From NCBI GenBank assembly GCA_019455245.1, contig JACFMR010000015.1, positions 1 through 42,557 on the forward strand: DNA of 42,557 nucleotides, read 5' to 3'. The translations under genes were made by a program, and so were the position numbers. Numbering within the stretch: the first letter of the stretch is position 1; each line of letters starts with the position of its first letter. This document shows positions 17,103 to 28,510 of the stretch, one piece after another. Below the pieces are notes generated by a model. It had not been told where the DNA came from. It did not search any database and saw nothing but the letters and a program-made list of their open reading frames with translations. This stretch comes from Opitutaceae bacterium (lineage in GTDB: Bacteria; Verrucomicrobiota; Verrucomicrobiia; Opitutales; Opitutaceae).

Positions 17103-18232
17103 AAGACCATGGCTTTTCCACCCGGTGCATCCACGCGGGGACCCACCACGACGAACAGAACGGCGGGGCGTGCAGCCCGGTCTTCACCTCCACGGCCTAT
17201 GCGTTTCCCAATCCGGCGGGCCTGAACATCTATCCGCGCTACTTCAACACGCCCAACCAACGCGTGATCAACCGCAAGGTGGCGGCGTTGGAGGGCGGCG
17301 AGGCGGCGGTGACCTTTGGCTCGGGCATGGCGGCGATCTCGACCCTGCTCATGGCGCACCTGAAGCCCGGCGACCACGCGGTTTTTCAACAAGGTCTTTA
17401 CGGCGGCACCGCCCAGTTCATCACCCACGAACTGAGCCGGCTGAGGGTGGAATATTCCTGGGGGGACAGCGTCGCCGGCTTGGCCGAAGCGATCCGTCCC
17501 GCCACGAAACTGATCTACATCGAGTCGCCGTCGAATCCGTTGCTGCGCTGCCTGGACCTCGCCGCCGTGGCCGCGCTGGGCAAGCGGCACGGGGTGCTCA
17601 CCGTCATCGACAACACCTTTGCCACCCCGATCAACCAGAACCCCCTGGCGCAGGGCATGGATGTGGTGGTCCACAGCGCCACCAAGTATCTCAACGGCCA
17701 CAGCGACGTGAACGCGGGCATCGTGGTGGCCTCCGCGGCGATCATCACCCGGGTGGCGGCGTGTGCGGTCAACTTTGGCGGCATGCTTGACGCCCACGCC
17801 TGCGCCCAGTTGGAGCGCGGGCTGAAGACCTTGGCCCTGCGCATGGAGCGGCACAACCGCAACGCCGCCGCCCTGGCGGATTTCCTGCTCAATCACCCCG
17901 CGGTGGCCCGCGTCAATTATCCCGGGCTGCCGGGGCATCCTGATCATGCCGTCGCCGCGGCGCAGATGCGTGGCTTCGGCGGCATGCTGTCCTTCGAGTT
18001 GCGCGATCCGGAGCGCGTCGATCACCTGTTGCAGCGGTTGCGGGTGGTATTGCCGGCCCTGAGCCTCGGCGGCGTGGAAAGTTTGATCTGCGTGCCCAGC
18101 CGGACCTCGCACCGCACGATGCCCCGCGAGGAGCGACTGCGCGCCGGGATCACCGACGGTTTGGTGCGGCTGTCCGTGGGCATCGAAGACTTGGCCGACC
18201 TGCAGGCCGACCTGACCCAGGCCCTGACGTGA
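17099..18232 (+). CDS. Trans-sulfuration family PLP enzyme (cystathionine gamma-synthase/lyase-like)
   Basis: A 377-residue PLP enzyme of the Cys/Met metabolism family. The start is the ATG in MKDHGFSTRCIHAG, which overlaps the stop of the Cys-rich gene. The cofactor lysine is Lys196 in HSATKYLNGHSD, and VIDNTFATP (169-177) holds the Asp that contacts the pyridine nitrogen. YIESPSNPLL, GSGMAAI and the late SLGGVESLI-PSRTSH block are all typical. Such enzymes make or break cystathionine or release sulfide from cysteine, homocysteine or methionine; sequence alone does not separate these. Its place as the last gene of an NsrR-controlled operon suggests a supply of sulfide or cysteine for Fe-S repair. 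Confidence 0.88.
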   Translation: MKDHGFSTRCIHAGTHHDEQNGGACSPVFTSTAYAFPNPAGLNIYPRYFNTPNQRVINRKVAALEGGEAAVTFGSGMAAISTLLMAHLKPGDHAVFQQGLYGGTAQFITHELSRLRVEYSWGDSVAGLAEAIRPATKLIYIESPSNPLLRCLDLAAVAALGKRHGVLTVIDNTFATPINQNPLAQGMDVVVHSATKYLNGHSDVNAGIVVASAAIITRVAACAVNFGGMLDAHACAQLERGLKTLALRMERHNRNAAALADFLLNHPAVARVNYPGLPGHPDHAVAAAQMRGFGGMLSFELRDPERVDHLLQRLRVVLPALSLGGVESLICVPSRTSHRTMPREERLRAGITDGLVRLSVGIEDLADLQADLTQALT

Positions 18233-18240
18233 AACCTGGC

Positions 18241-18261
18241 GCGCAGACGGGCAGCCTGCGC
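18241..18261. repeat. Short palindrome after the ric operon
   Basis: GCGCAG (18241-18246) and CTGCGC (18256-18261) flank a nine-base loop, nine bases after the stop of the PLP enzyme gene. There is no T-run. It may be a processing or weak termination hairpin, or part of a dispersed repeat. Confidence 0.3.
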
Positions 18262-18356
18262 CCGTGCTGTTGGGCGGTGTCAGCGTGGCTACTGGTTGCT
18301 CCGCCGGCCGGGAAAAGGCCTGAACGCCGGGGTAAATCCGGGCAGACTCCGGCATC

Positions 18357-19505
18357 ATGGCTGCATTGTCCGACCAGGCACATCCGAGGGTGAACCGCTG
18401 CCGGGCGACACTGGCCTGCCAGCCGGTGGACCGCGCGCCGCTCTACACCCCGGCGATTTCCTGCGTCGTGGCGTCGGAAATTCTCGGCCGGCCGGCGCAC
18501 ACGGGCACGGGCTCGCTGCATTATGCGGAGGTGGCGGCGTGGGCGGACGGCGCGGCGGCGCACGCGGATTTCGAGGGGCGGTTTTACGAGGACCTGGTGG
18601 CGGTGCACCGGGCGCTCGATCTGGATGTGCTGCGCATGCCGTGGCGGATGAATGTGCGGCCGGAGGCGCGGATCGATGAGTTCACCTTTCGCATCGGCCC
18701 GGAGGACGGGGAACATGCGATCTGGCAGTTTCAGCCGGCGACGGGCGATTTCAGTCCGTGTTATCTTTCGCCGCGGCATGATCCCCCGGAGTGCCGTTTG
18801 CGGAGGGAAATCGAACGGCTGGAAGCGACAGATCTGGCGGCTTTCGCCCAGGTCGAGATCGCGCCGACAGTGGACCTGTGGCGGCGGTATGGCGCGGAGT
18901 TTTTCGTCATTGGCGCAAGCCAGCACATCGGGGTGGGGCTGGACCCGGACGAGATCGAGGTGATGGTGACCGCCCCGGAGCTGGTGCGACGGCGCTGTCT
19001 GGTGCAGGCGGAGCGGGTGATCGCGGTGGGCCGGGCGTTGCTGGCCGCGGGGTGTCCGCCGGTGATTTTCGGCGGCGGCGATCTGGCGGGCAACCACGGG
19101 CCGTTTTACTCGCCGCGGATGTTTCGCGACCTGGTGCTGCCCGGTTACCTCAGGGCGCTGCCGGTGTTGAACGCGCTGGGCGTGCATCATTTCTTCCGCA
19201 GCGACGGCAACCTGTGGTCGTTGATGGACATGATTTTTGGCGAGGCGGCCTGCCCGGGCTATGGTGAAACCGACCGGGACGCCACGATGACCGTCGCGGC
19301 GGTGCGGGCACAGTTTCCGCAGCTGGTGATCTGGGGCAACGTGTCCTCGTCACTGCTGGCGCGCGGCACGGCGGCGGAGGTGCGCGCGCAGGCGGAGGCG
19401 ACGCTCGCCGAGTCGGGTCGGCGCGGTTATTTCCAGGGTTGTTCGAACGCGCTCATCCAGGGCACGCCGTTGGCCAACATCCGGGCCATGTTTGCGGCGC
19501 GGTGA
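18357..19505 (+). CDS. Uroporphyrinogen decarboxylase (URO-D) superfamily protein
   Basis: A 382-residue protein with the URO-D/MtaA-like TIM barrel. Recognisable blocks are NRCRATLACQPVDRAPLYTP at the start, GVHHFFRSDGNLWSLMDMI (strand with the DGN motif), QLVIWGNVSS and the ending RRGYFQGCSNALIQGTPLANI. True HemE is more strongly conserved near the N-terminus; this belongs to the divergent set common in Verrucomicrobiota and Planctomycetota, often found in catabolic loci. Some relatives are methyltransferases acting on corrinoid proteins, but no corrinoid protein is encoded nearby. Function is therefore open. It is preceded by a 124-bp gap and followed by a weak terminator. Confidence 0.8.
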   Translation: MAALSDQAHPRVNRCRATLACQPVDRAPLYTPAISCVVASEILGRPAHTGTGSLHYAEVAAWADGAAAHADFEGRFYEDLVAVHRALDLDVLRMPWRMNVRPEARIDEFTFRIGPEDGEHAIWQFQPATGDFSPCYLSPRHDPPECRLRREIERLEATDLAAFAQVEIAPTVDLWRRYGAEFFVIGASQHIGVGLDPDEIEVMVTAPELVRRRCLVQAERVIAVGRALLAAGCPPVIFGGGDLAGNHGPFYSPRMFRDLVLPGYLRALPVLNALGVHHFFRSDGNLWSLMDMIFGEAACPGYGETDRDATMTVAAVRAQFPQLVIWGNVSSSLLARGTAAEVRAQAEATLAESGRRGYFQGCSNALIQGTPLANIRAMFAAR

Positions 19506-19524
19506 ACCGGCCCGCGTCTGATTT

Positions 19525-19549
19525 GCCCAAGGTCCGAGGGCTTTTTTTT
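19525..19549 (+). terminator. Possible terminator after the URO-D-like gene
   Basis: GCCC and GGGC flank a short centre and are followed by a run of eight T (19542-19549), 20 bases after the stop codon. The stem is short, so this is only a moderate candidate. Confidence 0.4.
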
Positions 19550-19564
19550 AGGCCCGCGGGGAGA

Positions 19565-19635
19565 TTGGGTGGACCGGCACGTCCCTGTGGCGGTCAGAGC
19601 TGGTGACGCGCAGAGGGACCTGCGCGTCCACCCAA
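19565..19635. repeat. REP-like palindrome, GGGTGGAC family
   Basis: The outer arms TTGGGTGGAC and GTCCACCCAA pair exactly, and pairing continues imperfectly inward (CACGTCCCTGTGGCG against CGCGCAGAGGGACCTG). Positions 19605-19632 are identical over 28 bp to 24893-24920. The element lies between the URO-D-like gene and the end of the GH28-like gene, which are convergent. Confidence 0.75.
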
Positions 19636-19665
19636 AAACCGTAACAAATGCTTCCTGCGCCCGCT

Positions 19666-21042
19666 TTACGGATGCGTCACGGTCACGTTGCTGAGTGACA
19701 GGTTTTTCACCGCCCGGCCCTCGTCGGCGACCACGGCGGACAGGCCGGTGGCCGTGAGGTTGGCGACGGAAAGCGTGTCCACGCGGGCGAGATCGCCGGA
19801 TGTCTCGACGAGTTTCACGGGGCCGCGCGGATTGGTGAGCAATACCTCGCTGTTGCGAATGGCGAGGTGGCGGACGCGACCCTCGATGCCGATGTAGGGT
19901 TGGGTCTGCCGGCAATCGTCATCCTGAATGTGCAGGCCGTCGATCACGAGTGACGCCACGTCGGCCGGGGTGTCGCCCATGTCAGGCACGTCGGTGCGGC
20001 CCTCGATCCAAATCAAACGGCGGTCGTCGCCGGGATTGTGACAGCTGATGTTTTTCAGACTCAGCGCGCGATGGCGGCCGGAAATGCGGAAGAGGAAGGG
20101 CTGCGTGTAGTCGTAGATGTGGCCGCTCGAACGCAGGTCCACGTTTTCGATGAAGATGCTGCCGAAATCGCCCTGCAGGCCCTGCTTTTGATAATCCCAG
20201 GCGCTGAGGTAGAAGCCGAAGCTTTTGTAGATGCCGGTGACGTTGCGGATGGTGATGCGGTCCTGGGCATGATCGCGGGAGAGAATGCGCACGACCTGCG
20301 CGGCTTCCTCGACGACGAGCGTGTCCACCAAAATGTCGCTCATCGGACCGACGCTGGCGGCCGGGTGAAACCAGCTCGTCCGGCCGTTGTGCTCCTCGTC
20401 GCCGTTGAGCGCGATAAAATCGTCGCTGGTTTTGCCCGTGATGTTGCGGAGGATGAGAAAGCGGCCGGGCCCCTGCACGTGGATGCCGTCCTGGTTGGCC
20501 CGCGGGAGGAAGGTGGGCAGGTCGAGCCGGATGTTTTCCATCGTGACGTGCTGCCAGTTGGACATCAGCACGGCGAAGGTGCGGAAGTCGCGGAGGGTGA
20601 CGTCGCGGACGAGCACGTTTTCCACGCCGAGGAGGCGCAGACCGACGACAAACTCCCGGGCCTCGCTGTAGTGCACGTCCTCCGGCACGTGATGCGCCTG
20701 ATGGGCGCAGTTCTGATTGTAGGTGCCGCCGAGCAGGGTGATGGTGTGGTCGAGCCGGTCGGTGGCGGAGGGGTTGGCGTTGGCGAGGACCGGGCAGTTG
20801 GCGTGGTCGGCCAGAAAGAAACCGCAGTTCTTGTCACGGCATTCGATGGTGGTGTTGGCGTGGATGCGCAGGCCCGTGATCAGTGCCGCGCCGTCCATGA
20901 TGAGGTGCACGCCGCCGTGCGTGACCGCCGAATCGAGCGCGGCCTGAATCGGAGCTGTGTCGTCGTCACCGCCGCCGGTGTTGACGTTGCTGTTGAGTTT
21001 CGCGCCGGTGGCGCTGGCCAGGATGGTTTTACGGGTGGACAT
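19666..21042 (-). CDS. Right-handed beta-helix protein, GH28 polygalacturonase-like
   Basis: A 458-residue protein with the start of a pectate-lyase or polygalacturonase fold (GGGDDDTAPIQAALDSAV at 23-40) and repeated beta-helix rungs (ENVLVRDVTLRDF, HVTMENIRLDL, FLILRNITGKT, HLAIRNSEVLL). The block ANQDGIHVQGPGRF...GKTSDDFIAL (182-211) resembles the GH28 catalytic region NTDG...GDD, so Asp185 and Asp207/208 are candidate acids. The usual GHG and RIK motifs of polygalacturonases are not obvious. No signal peptide is seen, in contrast to secreted pectinases. It could also be a non-GH28 beta-helix enzyme such as a lyase or epimerase. Confidence 0.72.
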   Translation of the reverse strand: MSTRKTILASATGAKLNSNVNTGGGDDDTAPIQAALDSAVTHGGVHLIMDGAALITGLRIHANTTIECRDKNCGFFLADHANCPVLANANPSATDRLDHTITLLGGTYNQNCAHQAHHVPEDVHYSEAREFVVGLRLLGVENVLVRDVTLRDFRTFAVLMSNWQHVTMENIRLDLPTFLPRANQDGIHVQGPGRFLILRNITGKTSDDFIALNGDEEHNGRTSWFHPAASVGPMSDILVDTLVVEEAAQVVRILSRDHAQDRITIRNVTGIYKSFGFYLSAWDYQKQGLQGDFGSIFIENVDLRSSGHIYDYTQPFLFRISGRHRALSLKNISCHNPGDDRRLIWIEGRTDVPDMGDTPADVASLVIDGLHIQDDDCRQTQPYIGIEGRVRHLAIRNSEVLLTNPRGPVKLVETSGDLARVDTLSVANLTATGLSAVVADEGRAVKNLSLSNVTVTHP

Positions 21043-21150
21043 GAGGGCAAAGGAACCACCATGAAGGGCCGATCGCGCCGAGGCGATTCGAATAGCACGG
21101 CAGGTCGGTCAGGCTGTCTCCATCGGGCGCAAGGTTGTCCCGGGGCGGTT

Positions 21151-21696
21151 TTACGCCAGCCCCGGATACTGTTCATGAAACCGCACCCAGGTGTCGGCGG
21201 TGACCTCGGGCGCGTTGCAACGGACGATGTTCAGGGTGACCTGCAATTCCACCAGCGCCTTGGCGAAGGCGTGGCGCTGCGTCCTGTCCCCCTTCAACAC
21301 GGCCTGGCGCAGCGCGGGCGTGGTCATCGGCTCTATGCGCACCTGTTCGAATAGCTTGCGGGCGAGCGGGCTGCAGGCGGTGAGCGGCCGGTGGTGTTGC
21401 GGATAATGCACCTTGCGCAGGTGCTCCACGGTCATCAGCACGGCTTTGCCGCGCGCATCCTTGCCGTAGAAAATCTCGTCGGGATAATCGGCGGGCAGCT
21501 GGTTTTTCCACGTCCACACCGCGCCAATCCTTTGCCCCCAACCGGACTCGCCGGGTTGCCGTTCGGGCAGATCCACGGCGTCCCAGAGGCTGGGCAGCGG
21601 GGAGCGTCGGTCGGCGAACACAAGGCAGAGGCCGCACCGGCGCACAAAATCCCGCGCCTGCCGGAGCGTGCGGATGCGGGGTTGCGGTTTCATCAC
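21151..21696 (-). CDS. Uncharacterised 181-residue protein
   Basis: A 181-residue protein with aromatic- and arginine-rich sequence (VRRCGLCLVFADRRSPLPSLWDAV, WGQRIGAVWTWKNQLP, IFYGKDARGKAVLMT) and a helical C-terminal half. Single cysteines do not form a metal motif. Similar sequences are known to me only as hypothetical proteins; a distant link to winged-helix DNA glycosylase-like proteins is possible but not supported by a motif. It lies on the same strand between the CE7 esterase (14 bp upstream) and the GH28-like gene (108 bp downstream), so it may share a transcript with either. Confidence 0.65.
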   Translation of the reverse strand: MMKPQPRIRTLRQARDFVRRCGLCLVFADRRSPLPSLWDAVDLPERQPGESGWGQRIGAVWTWKNQLPADYPDEIFYGKDARGKAVLMTVEHLRKVHYPQHHRPLTACSPLARKLFEQVRIEPMTTPALRQAVLKGDRTQRHAFAKALVELQVTLNIVRCNAPEVTADTWVRFHEQYPGLA

Positions 21697-21710
21697 CGGC
21701 AGCGGCCGGG

Positions 21711-22676
21711 CTACAACCCGAGCATGAAGTTGAACGTGAGGTCGGGTTCGCCGGGCAGGCCTTCGTGGCCGTAGTCGGGATAGATCACGACGTGCTTTTT
21801 GGCCGTGATCTTGTTGTAGGCGGCGAACTGCGATGACGGCGGGCAGATCGTGTCCATCAACCCGGTGTACATCTGCACCTCGGCCTTGATGCGCGGCGCG
21901 AGATACTGGCAGTCGATGTAGCCGAGGCGGGTGAAGATTTCATCCTCCCGTTCATGCCGGGGGTCGAACATGCGGAAAAAGTACCGCAGCTCGTCGTAGG
22001 CGTCCTTGGCGAGATCCATCTCCCACACGCGACGGTAATCGCAGAGGAAGGGGTAGAGGGGCGCGGCGCGCTTGATGCGGGGTTCCAGCGCGGCGCAGGC
22101 GAGGGTGAGGCCGCCGCCCTGCGAGCCGCCCATGGCGCCGACGCGCGTGGCGTCGACTTCGGGGAAACTCATCACCACGCGGGCCAGTTGTGCGGTGTCG
22201 AGGTAGATCTGGCGGTAAAGCAGCTTGTGCGGATCGGGATCGTCGAGGCCGCGGATGATCTGGCCGCGCAGCGTGGTGCCCTGCACGCCGCCGGTATCCT
22301 CGGAGCGGCCGCCCTGGCCGCGGGCGTCGAGCGCCGCCACACAGAATCCCTCGCCCGACCAGGCCAGACGGCTGACGAAATCGCCGCTGTGGCCGGAGTA
22401 GCCGTGAAACTGCAGCACGGCGGGCCGGGCGCCGTCGGGTTTTTTGGGCCGCACGTATTTGGCGTAGACGCGGGCGCCGCCCACGCCGGTGAACCACAGG
22501 TCGAACGCCTCGCTGTGCTTGGGCGTGACCGCCGCGGAGGGCACGAGTTCGGGCTTGGGGTCGGTGGCGTCGAGTTCGCGCAGGGCCTGGTCCCAGTAAT
22601 CGTCGAAATCGGCCGGGCGCGGGTTGAGGCCCAGATAGTGTTGGAGTTCGGACAGCGGTTTGTCGATGAGGGGCAT
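21711..22676 (-). CDS. Acetylxylan esterase / cephalosporin C deacetylase (CE7)
   Basis: A 321-residue alpha/beta hydrolase of carbohydrate esterase family 7. The nucleophile elbow GGSQGGG gives Ser185, MDTICPP gives Asp275 and DYGHEG gives His304, the catalytic triad of the family. FHGYSGHSGDF (oxyanion region) and the DARGQGGRSED loop are typical CE7 blocks, and the length matches the family. These enzymes remove acetyl groups from xylo-oligosaccharides, usually in the cytoplasm as hexamers, which fits the lack of a signal peptide. It stands in a cluster with a beta-helix glycanase-like protein and an uncharacterised gene. Confidence 0.92.
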   Translation of the reverse strand: MPLIDKPLSELQHYLGLNPRPADFDDYWDQALRELDATDPKPELVPSAAVTPKHSEAFDLWFTGVGGARVYAKYVRPKKPDGARPAVLQFHGYSGHSGDFVSRLAWSGEGFCVAALDARGQGGRSEDTGGVQGTTLRGQIIRGLDDPDPHKLLYRQIYLDTAQLARVVMSFPEVDATRVGAMGGSQGGGLTLACAALEPRIKRAAPLYPFLCDYRRVWEMDLAKDAYDELRYFFRMFDPRHEREDEIFTRLGYIDCQYLAPRIKAEVQMYTGLMDTICPPSSQFAAYNKITAKKHVVIYPDYGHEGLPGEPDLTFNFMLGL

Positions 22677-22720
22677 AAGGGACGGGGTGTGAAACTCGGG
22701 GACGAGCGATTCGCAGGAAA

Positions 22721-23513
22721 TCAGAAAATACGCAAGAAGGAGCGCGGTCCGACGTCAAATGCCGCCGGGCTGTCGGGCTGCGGTTCCGTCAGTTCGCGCC
22801 GCAGGTGGCCGTCCGCATCCAGCACGACCAGCCGGTGATCCGGGAGTTGCACGTAGAATTCACGCGCGGCGGAATCGTAGGCCAACACGGCAGGTTGGAT
22901 GACGAAGGTCAGCGCGATGGTGCGCTGCAGTTGGCCGGTGCGGTCGTAAACCTGCAGGGCGCGGCCGTCGGGTGCGGTCACATAAATCAATTCACGGGCC
23001 TGGTCGTAGGCGATGCCGCCGGGCGGGGCGGATCGTTGTGCGAGAGGAATGGGGCGCACCGGCTGGCCGTGAAGCGTGATCTCGTAGATGGCCGCGTCGG
23101 TGGGATGGCCGAGAAACAGATGCCGGTCGCGGGAGCGGATGGCGAGATCGCCGCCGCCGGTTTCGGGCACCGCCGGGGCCGTGAATTCGCGTTTGATGCT
23201 GCGGTCGGGTCGGTCGACCACGCGGAACCGGTTGCCGGGTGCGAGCCGCAAGAACAGGTGATCGGTGAACGGATCGTAGGCGAGACCGAGCAGCGTTTCG
23301 TCATCGCCCAGAAATGACGGCACCTCGTTGATCTCGTTGCCGGCGGTGGCGTGATCGGCAATGATTTCCGGATTGTCCGGCGCCAGCACGTAAAGGTGAT
23401 TGGGTCCCGGGGTGGCGCAACCGGCGAGGACCAGGGTCGCACCGCCCAAGGCCAGCCGGCAGAGCCGGCGCCAAGGGCGAGTCCCATCGACCGAAGCTTT
23501 GGAACTTCTGCAT
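22721..23513 (-). CDS. Beta-propeller lipoprotein, start uncertain (possible frameshift)
   Basis: The in-frame product after the lipobox carries repeated beta-strand units (ETLLGLAYDPFTDHLFLRL, GGIAYDQARELIYVTAPDGRALQVYD, AVLAYDSAAREFYVQL) of an NHL or SMP-30-like propeller. The signal region LCRLALGGATLVLAGC ends with a clear lipobox (LAGC; Cys codon at 23417-23419). However, no ATG, GTG or good TTG lies in frame between the signal and the repeat at 23526-23591. The nearest likely start, the ATG at 23513 (MQKFQSFGRWD), is in another frame, off by one base. Either the gene is frameshifted near its start or it uses an unusual start codon. Function is unknown. Confidence 0.6.
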
Positions 23514-23525
23514 GGAATGGTCTGA

Positions 23526-23591
23526 GGTAGGGCGCGACCGCCGGGCGCGCCGTCGCACCACTCGCGGGCGGCCCGGCGGTCCGCCCCTACC
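23526..23591. repeat. REP-like palindrome, GTAGGG family
   Basis: The arms GGTAGGGCGCGACCGCCGGG (from 23526) and CCCGGCGGTCCGCCCCTACC (to 23591) pair with few mismatches. It lies immediately upstream of the lipoprotein start region. Its ends (GTAGGG/CCCTAC) match those of the element at 10101-10178. Confidence 0.7.
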
Positions 23592-23949
23592 GGCGCTGCC
23601 GCGCCAAAGTACAATCGTTTGAGACCTCCGGTATGAGACCGCTTGGTGGTGGCAGGATGGGGATGGAGAGGCGACGGAGGCATCGGGGCAAAGGAAGCGC
23701 CGTGAACTTGCCGACTATCCTGCCGACAGCCAAGCGCGCAGCAGCTGCAATCTTTAAGCTGGAGCGCCGGACAGTTCCCGCGGGCAATCCGCCGCTGTAG
23801 CCGCCTTGGAGCCTGGCGACAAGGTGGCCGGAGAAGCGGTTGGCGGCGGCCACGCTTTTGGGCTGCGCCCTCAAGCGCAGCTACGATGAGCCTACACGAT
23901 CGCTGCGATGAGACGCACCGGTTTGAGCCTAACCGGCGGACGCTTCCGC
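23592..23949. other. Intergenic region with repeat remnants
   Basis: No gene is supported here. The sequence contains further small inverted repeats, for example CCGCCGCTGTAGCCGCC against GGCGGCGGCC near 23790-23852 and GGGCTGCGCCCTCAAGCGCAGC near 23861-23882. This looks like an accumulation of degenerate palindromic elements between the lipoprotein and DUF1638 genes. Confidence 0.45.
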
Positions 23950-24690
23950 TCAGGGTTTGGCGCGCATGACTTCGTCCCAATCGTAGACGCCGTCGATGGC
24001 GGAGGCGGGCGGGACACGCAGGTATTCCTTGGGGTCCCATTCGCCGTTGAGGAGATTTTGGATGAGCCGGATGTCGCCCGGCAGCTCGACGGGTTGCTTG
24101 CCGGCGGCGGCGGCCTTGGTGCGAAACTCCTTGGCGTAACCGAGGTGGGAGGTTTGGGGCAGGTCGATGAACACGGCCTTGTCGTCGCCGTGGTCGGGAT
24201 GCATCTCGGCCCAGATGTACTTGGCATCTTCCTCGCCGTATTTTTCGACGAGGGCCTGATAGCTGTCGCCGTACTCCACCGCGGAGTTGCCGTCGTCGCC
24301 GGTGCGGAGGAAATAGCTGCCGCGCTCGATGTAGCCGGCGGAGGAGAACGGCGTGCTGGGGGCGGCGCCGAAATGTTCGGTGAACTTCGCTTTGGAACCG
24401 AGCAGGATGGTGCAGCAGTCGTGGGCGCGGGGAATGACGAGCGGGGTACGGCGGGCCTGGATGCCGACGGTGGCGTTGCCGCAGAGGCCGAAGAGCAGGA
24501 GGATGGCGTCGTAGTGTTTGCCGGAGGCCTCGGTGGCGTCGATGCGCGACTGGATGAGCTGGCGCAGGCCGTTGCTGCGGGCGTGCTCACCGAGTTCGGT
24601 GTATTCGACGTCGATGACGTGCGGGGTGCGCGCGAGGCACCACGAGGTCTCACGCTGGAAGACATTGCAGGAAATCAGTTTCAGGTGCAT
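23950..24690 (-). CDS. DUF1638 domain-containing protein
   Basis: A 246-residue protein beginning MHLKLISCNVFQRE. The core matches DUF1638: YDAILLLFGLCGN followed by RTPLVIPRAHDCCTILLGSK, then a long helical C-terminal part with YGDSYQALVEKYGEEDAKYIW. Conserved Cys residues in CNVF, GLCGN and HDCC may bind a metal or cofactor. In archaea and some bacteria, DUF1638 genes occur near corrinoid methyltransferases and URO-D-like proteins. A URO-D-like gene lies 4.4 kb away here but not in an operon with it. No function is established. An 87-residue in-frame upstream extension overlaps repeats and is rejected. Confidence 0.82.
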   Translation of the reverse strand: MHLKLISCNVFQRETSWCLARTPHVIDVEYTELGEHARSNGLRQLIQSRIDATEASGKHYDAILLLFGLCGNATVGIQARRTPLVIPRAHDCCTILLGSKAKFTEHFGAAPSTPFSSAGYIERGSYFLRTGDDGNSAVEYGDSYQALVEKYGEEDAKYIWAEMHPDHGDDKAVFIDLPQTSHLGYAKEFRTKAAAAGKQPVELPGDIRLIQNLLNGEWDPKEYLRVPPASAIDGVYDWDEVMRAKP

Positions 24691-24951
24691 GGAAAAATTG
24701 GGCGGGAGTATGCCGGGAGAACAGCCCGATGTCGCCGCATATTTTGCCGGAATGCAACCATGGGCTGAGGCCGGCGTCACTGCGTTTTGGTGCCGGGGGT
24801 GAACTTGCATTCTGCCGGTCGGCAGCACGCTGCGCGCCCCTACGCAAGGGCGACGTTTGGCCGGCAGGTCCCGCTGCCGGCCATACTTGCCCGACGCGCA
24901 GAGGGACCTGCGCGTCCACCGGTGGTGCGAAGCAAAGGCCGTTGGTAGCAA
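24691..24951. repeat. Cluster of palindromic repeats including a 28-bp exact repeat
   Basis: This gap between the DUF1638 gene and the histidine kinase holds several palindromic pieces: TGCCGGTCGGCA near 24816, GGCCGGCAGGTCCCGCTGCCGGCC at about 24859-24882, and positions 24893-24920, identical to 19605-19632. No coding sequence is supported. Confidence 0.65.
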
Positions 24952-28443
<3,492 letters not shown>

Positions 28444-28510
28444 GAACGCAGCCCATCATGGTTCCGCCCCGGCGCACGGCAATCCCGGAATGGCCGCGGG
28501 GGGCAGGCGT

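Noticed and set aside
18233..18356. Possible cobalamin or SAM riboswitch before the URO-D-like gene
   Set aside because: Only a short GCGCAG/CTGCGC palindrome is visible; none of the conserved riboswitch core sequences were recognised.
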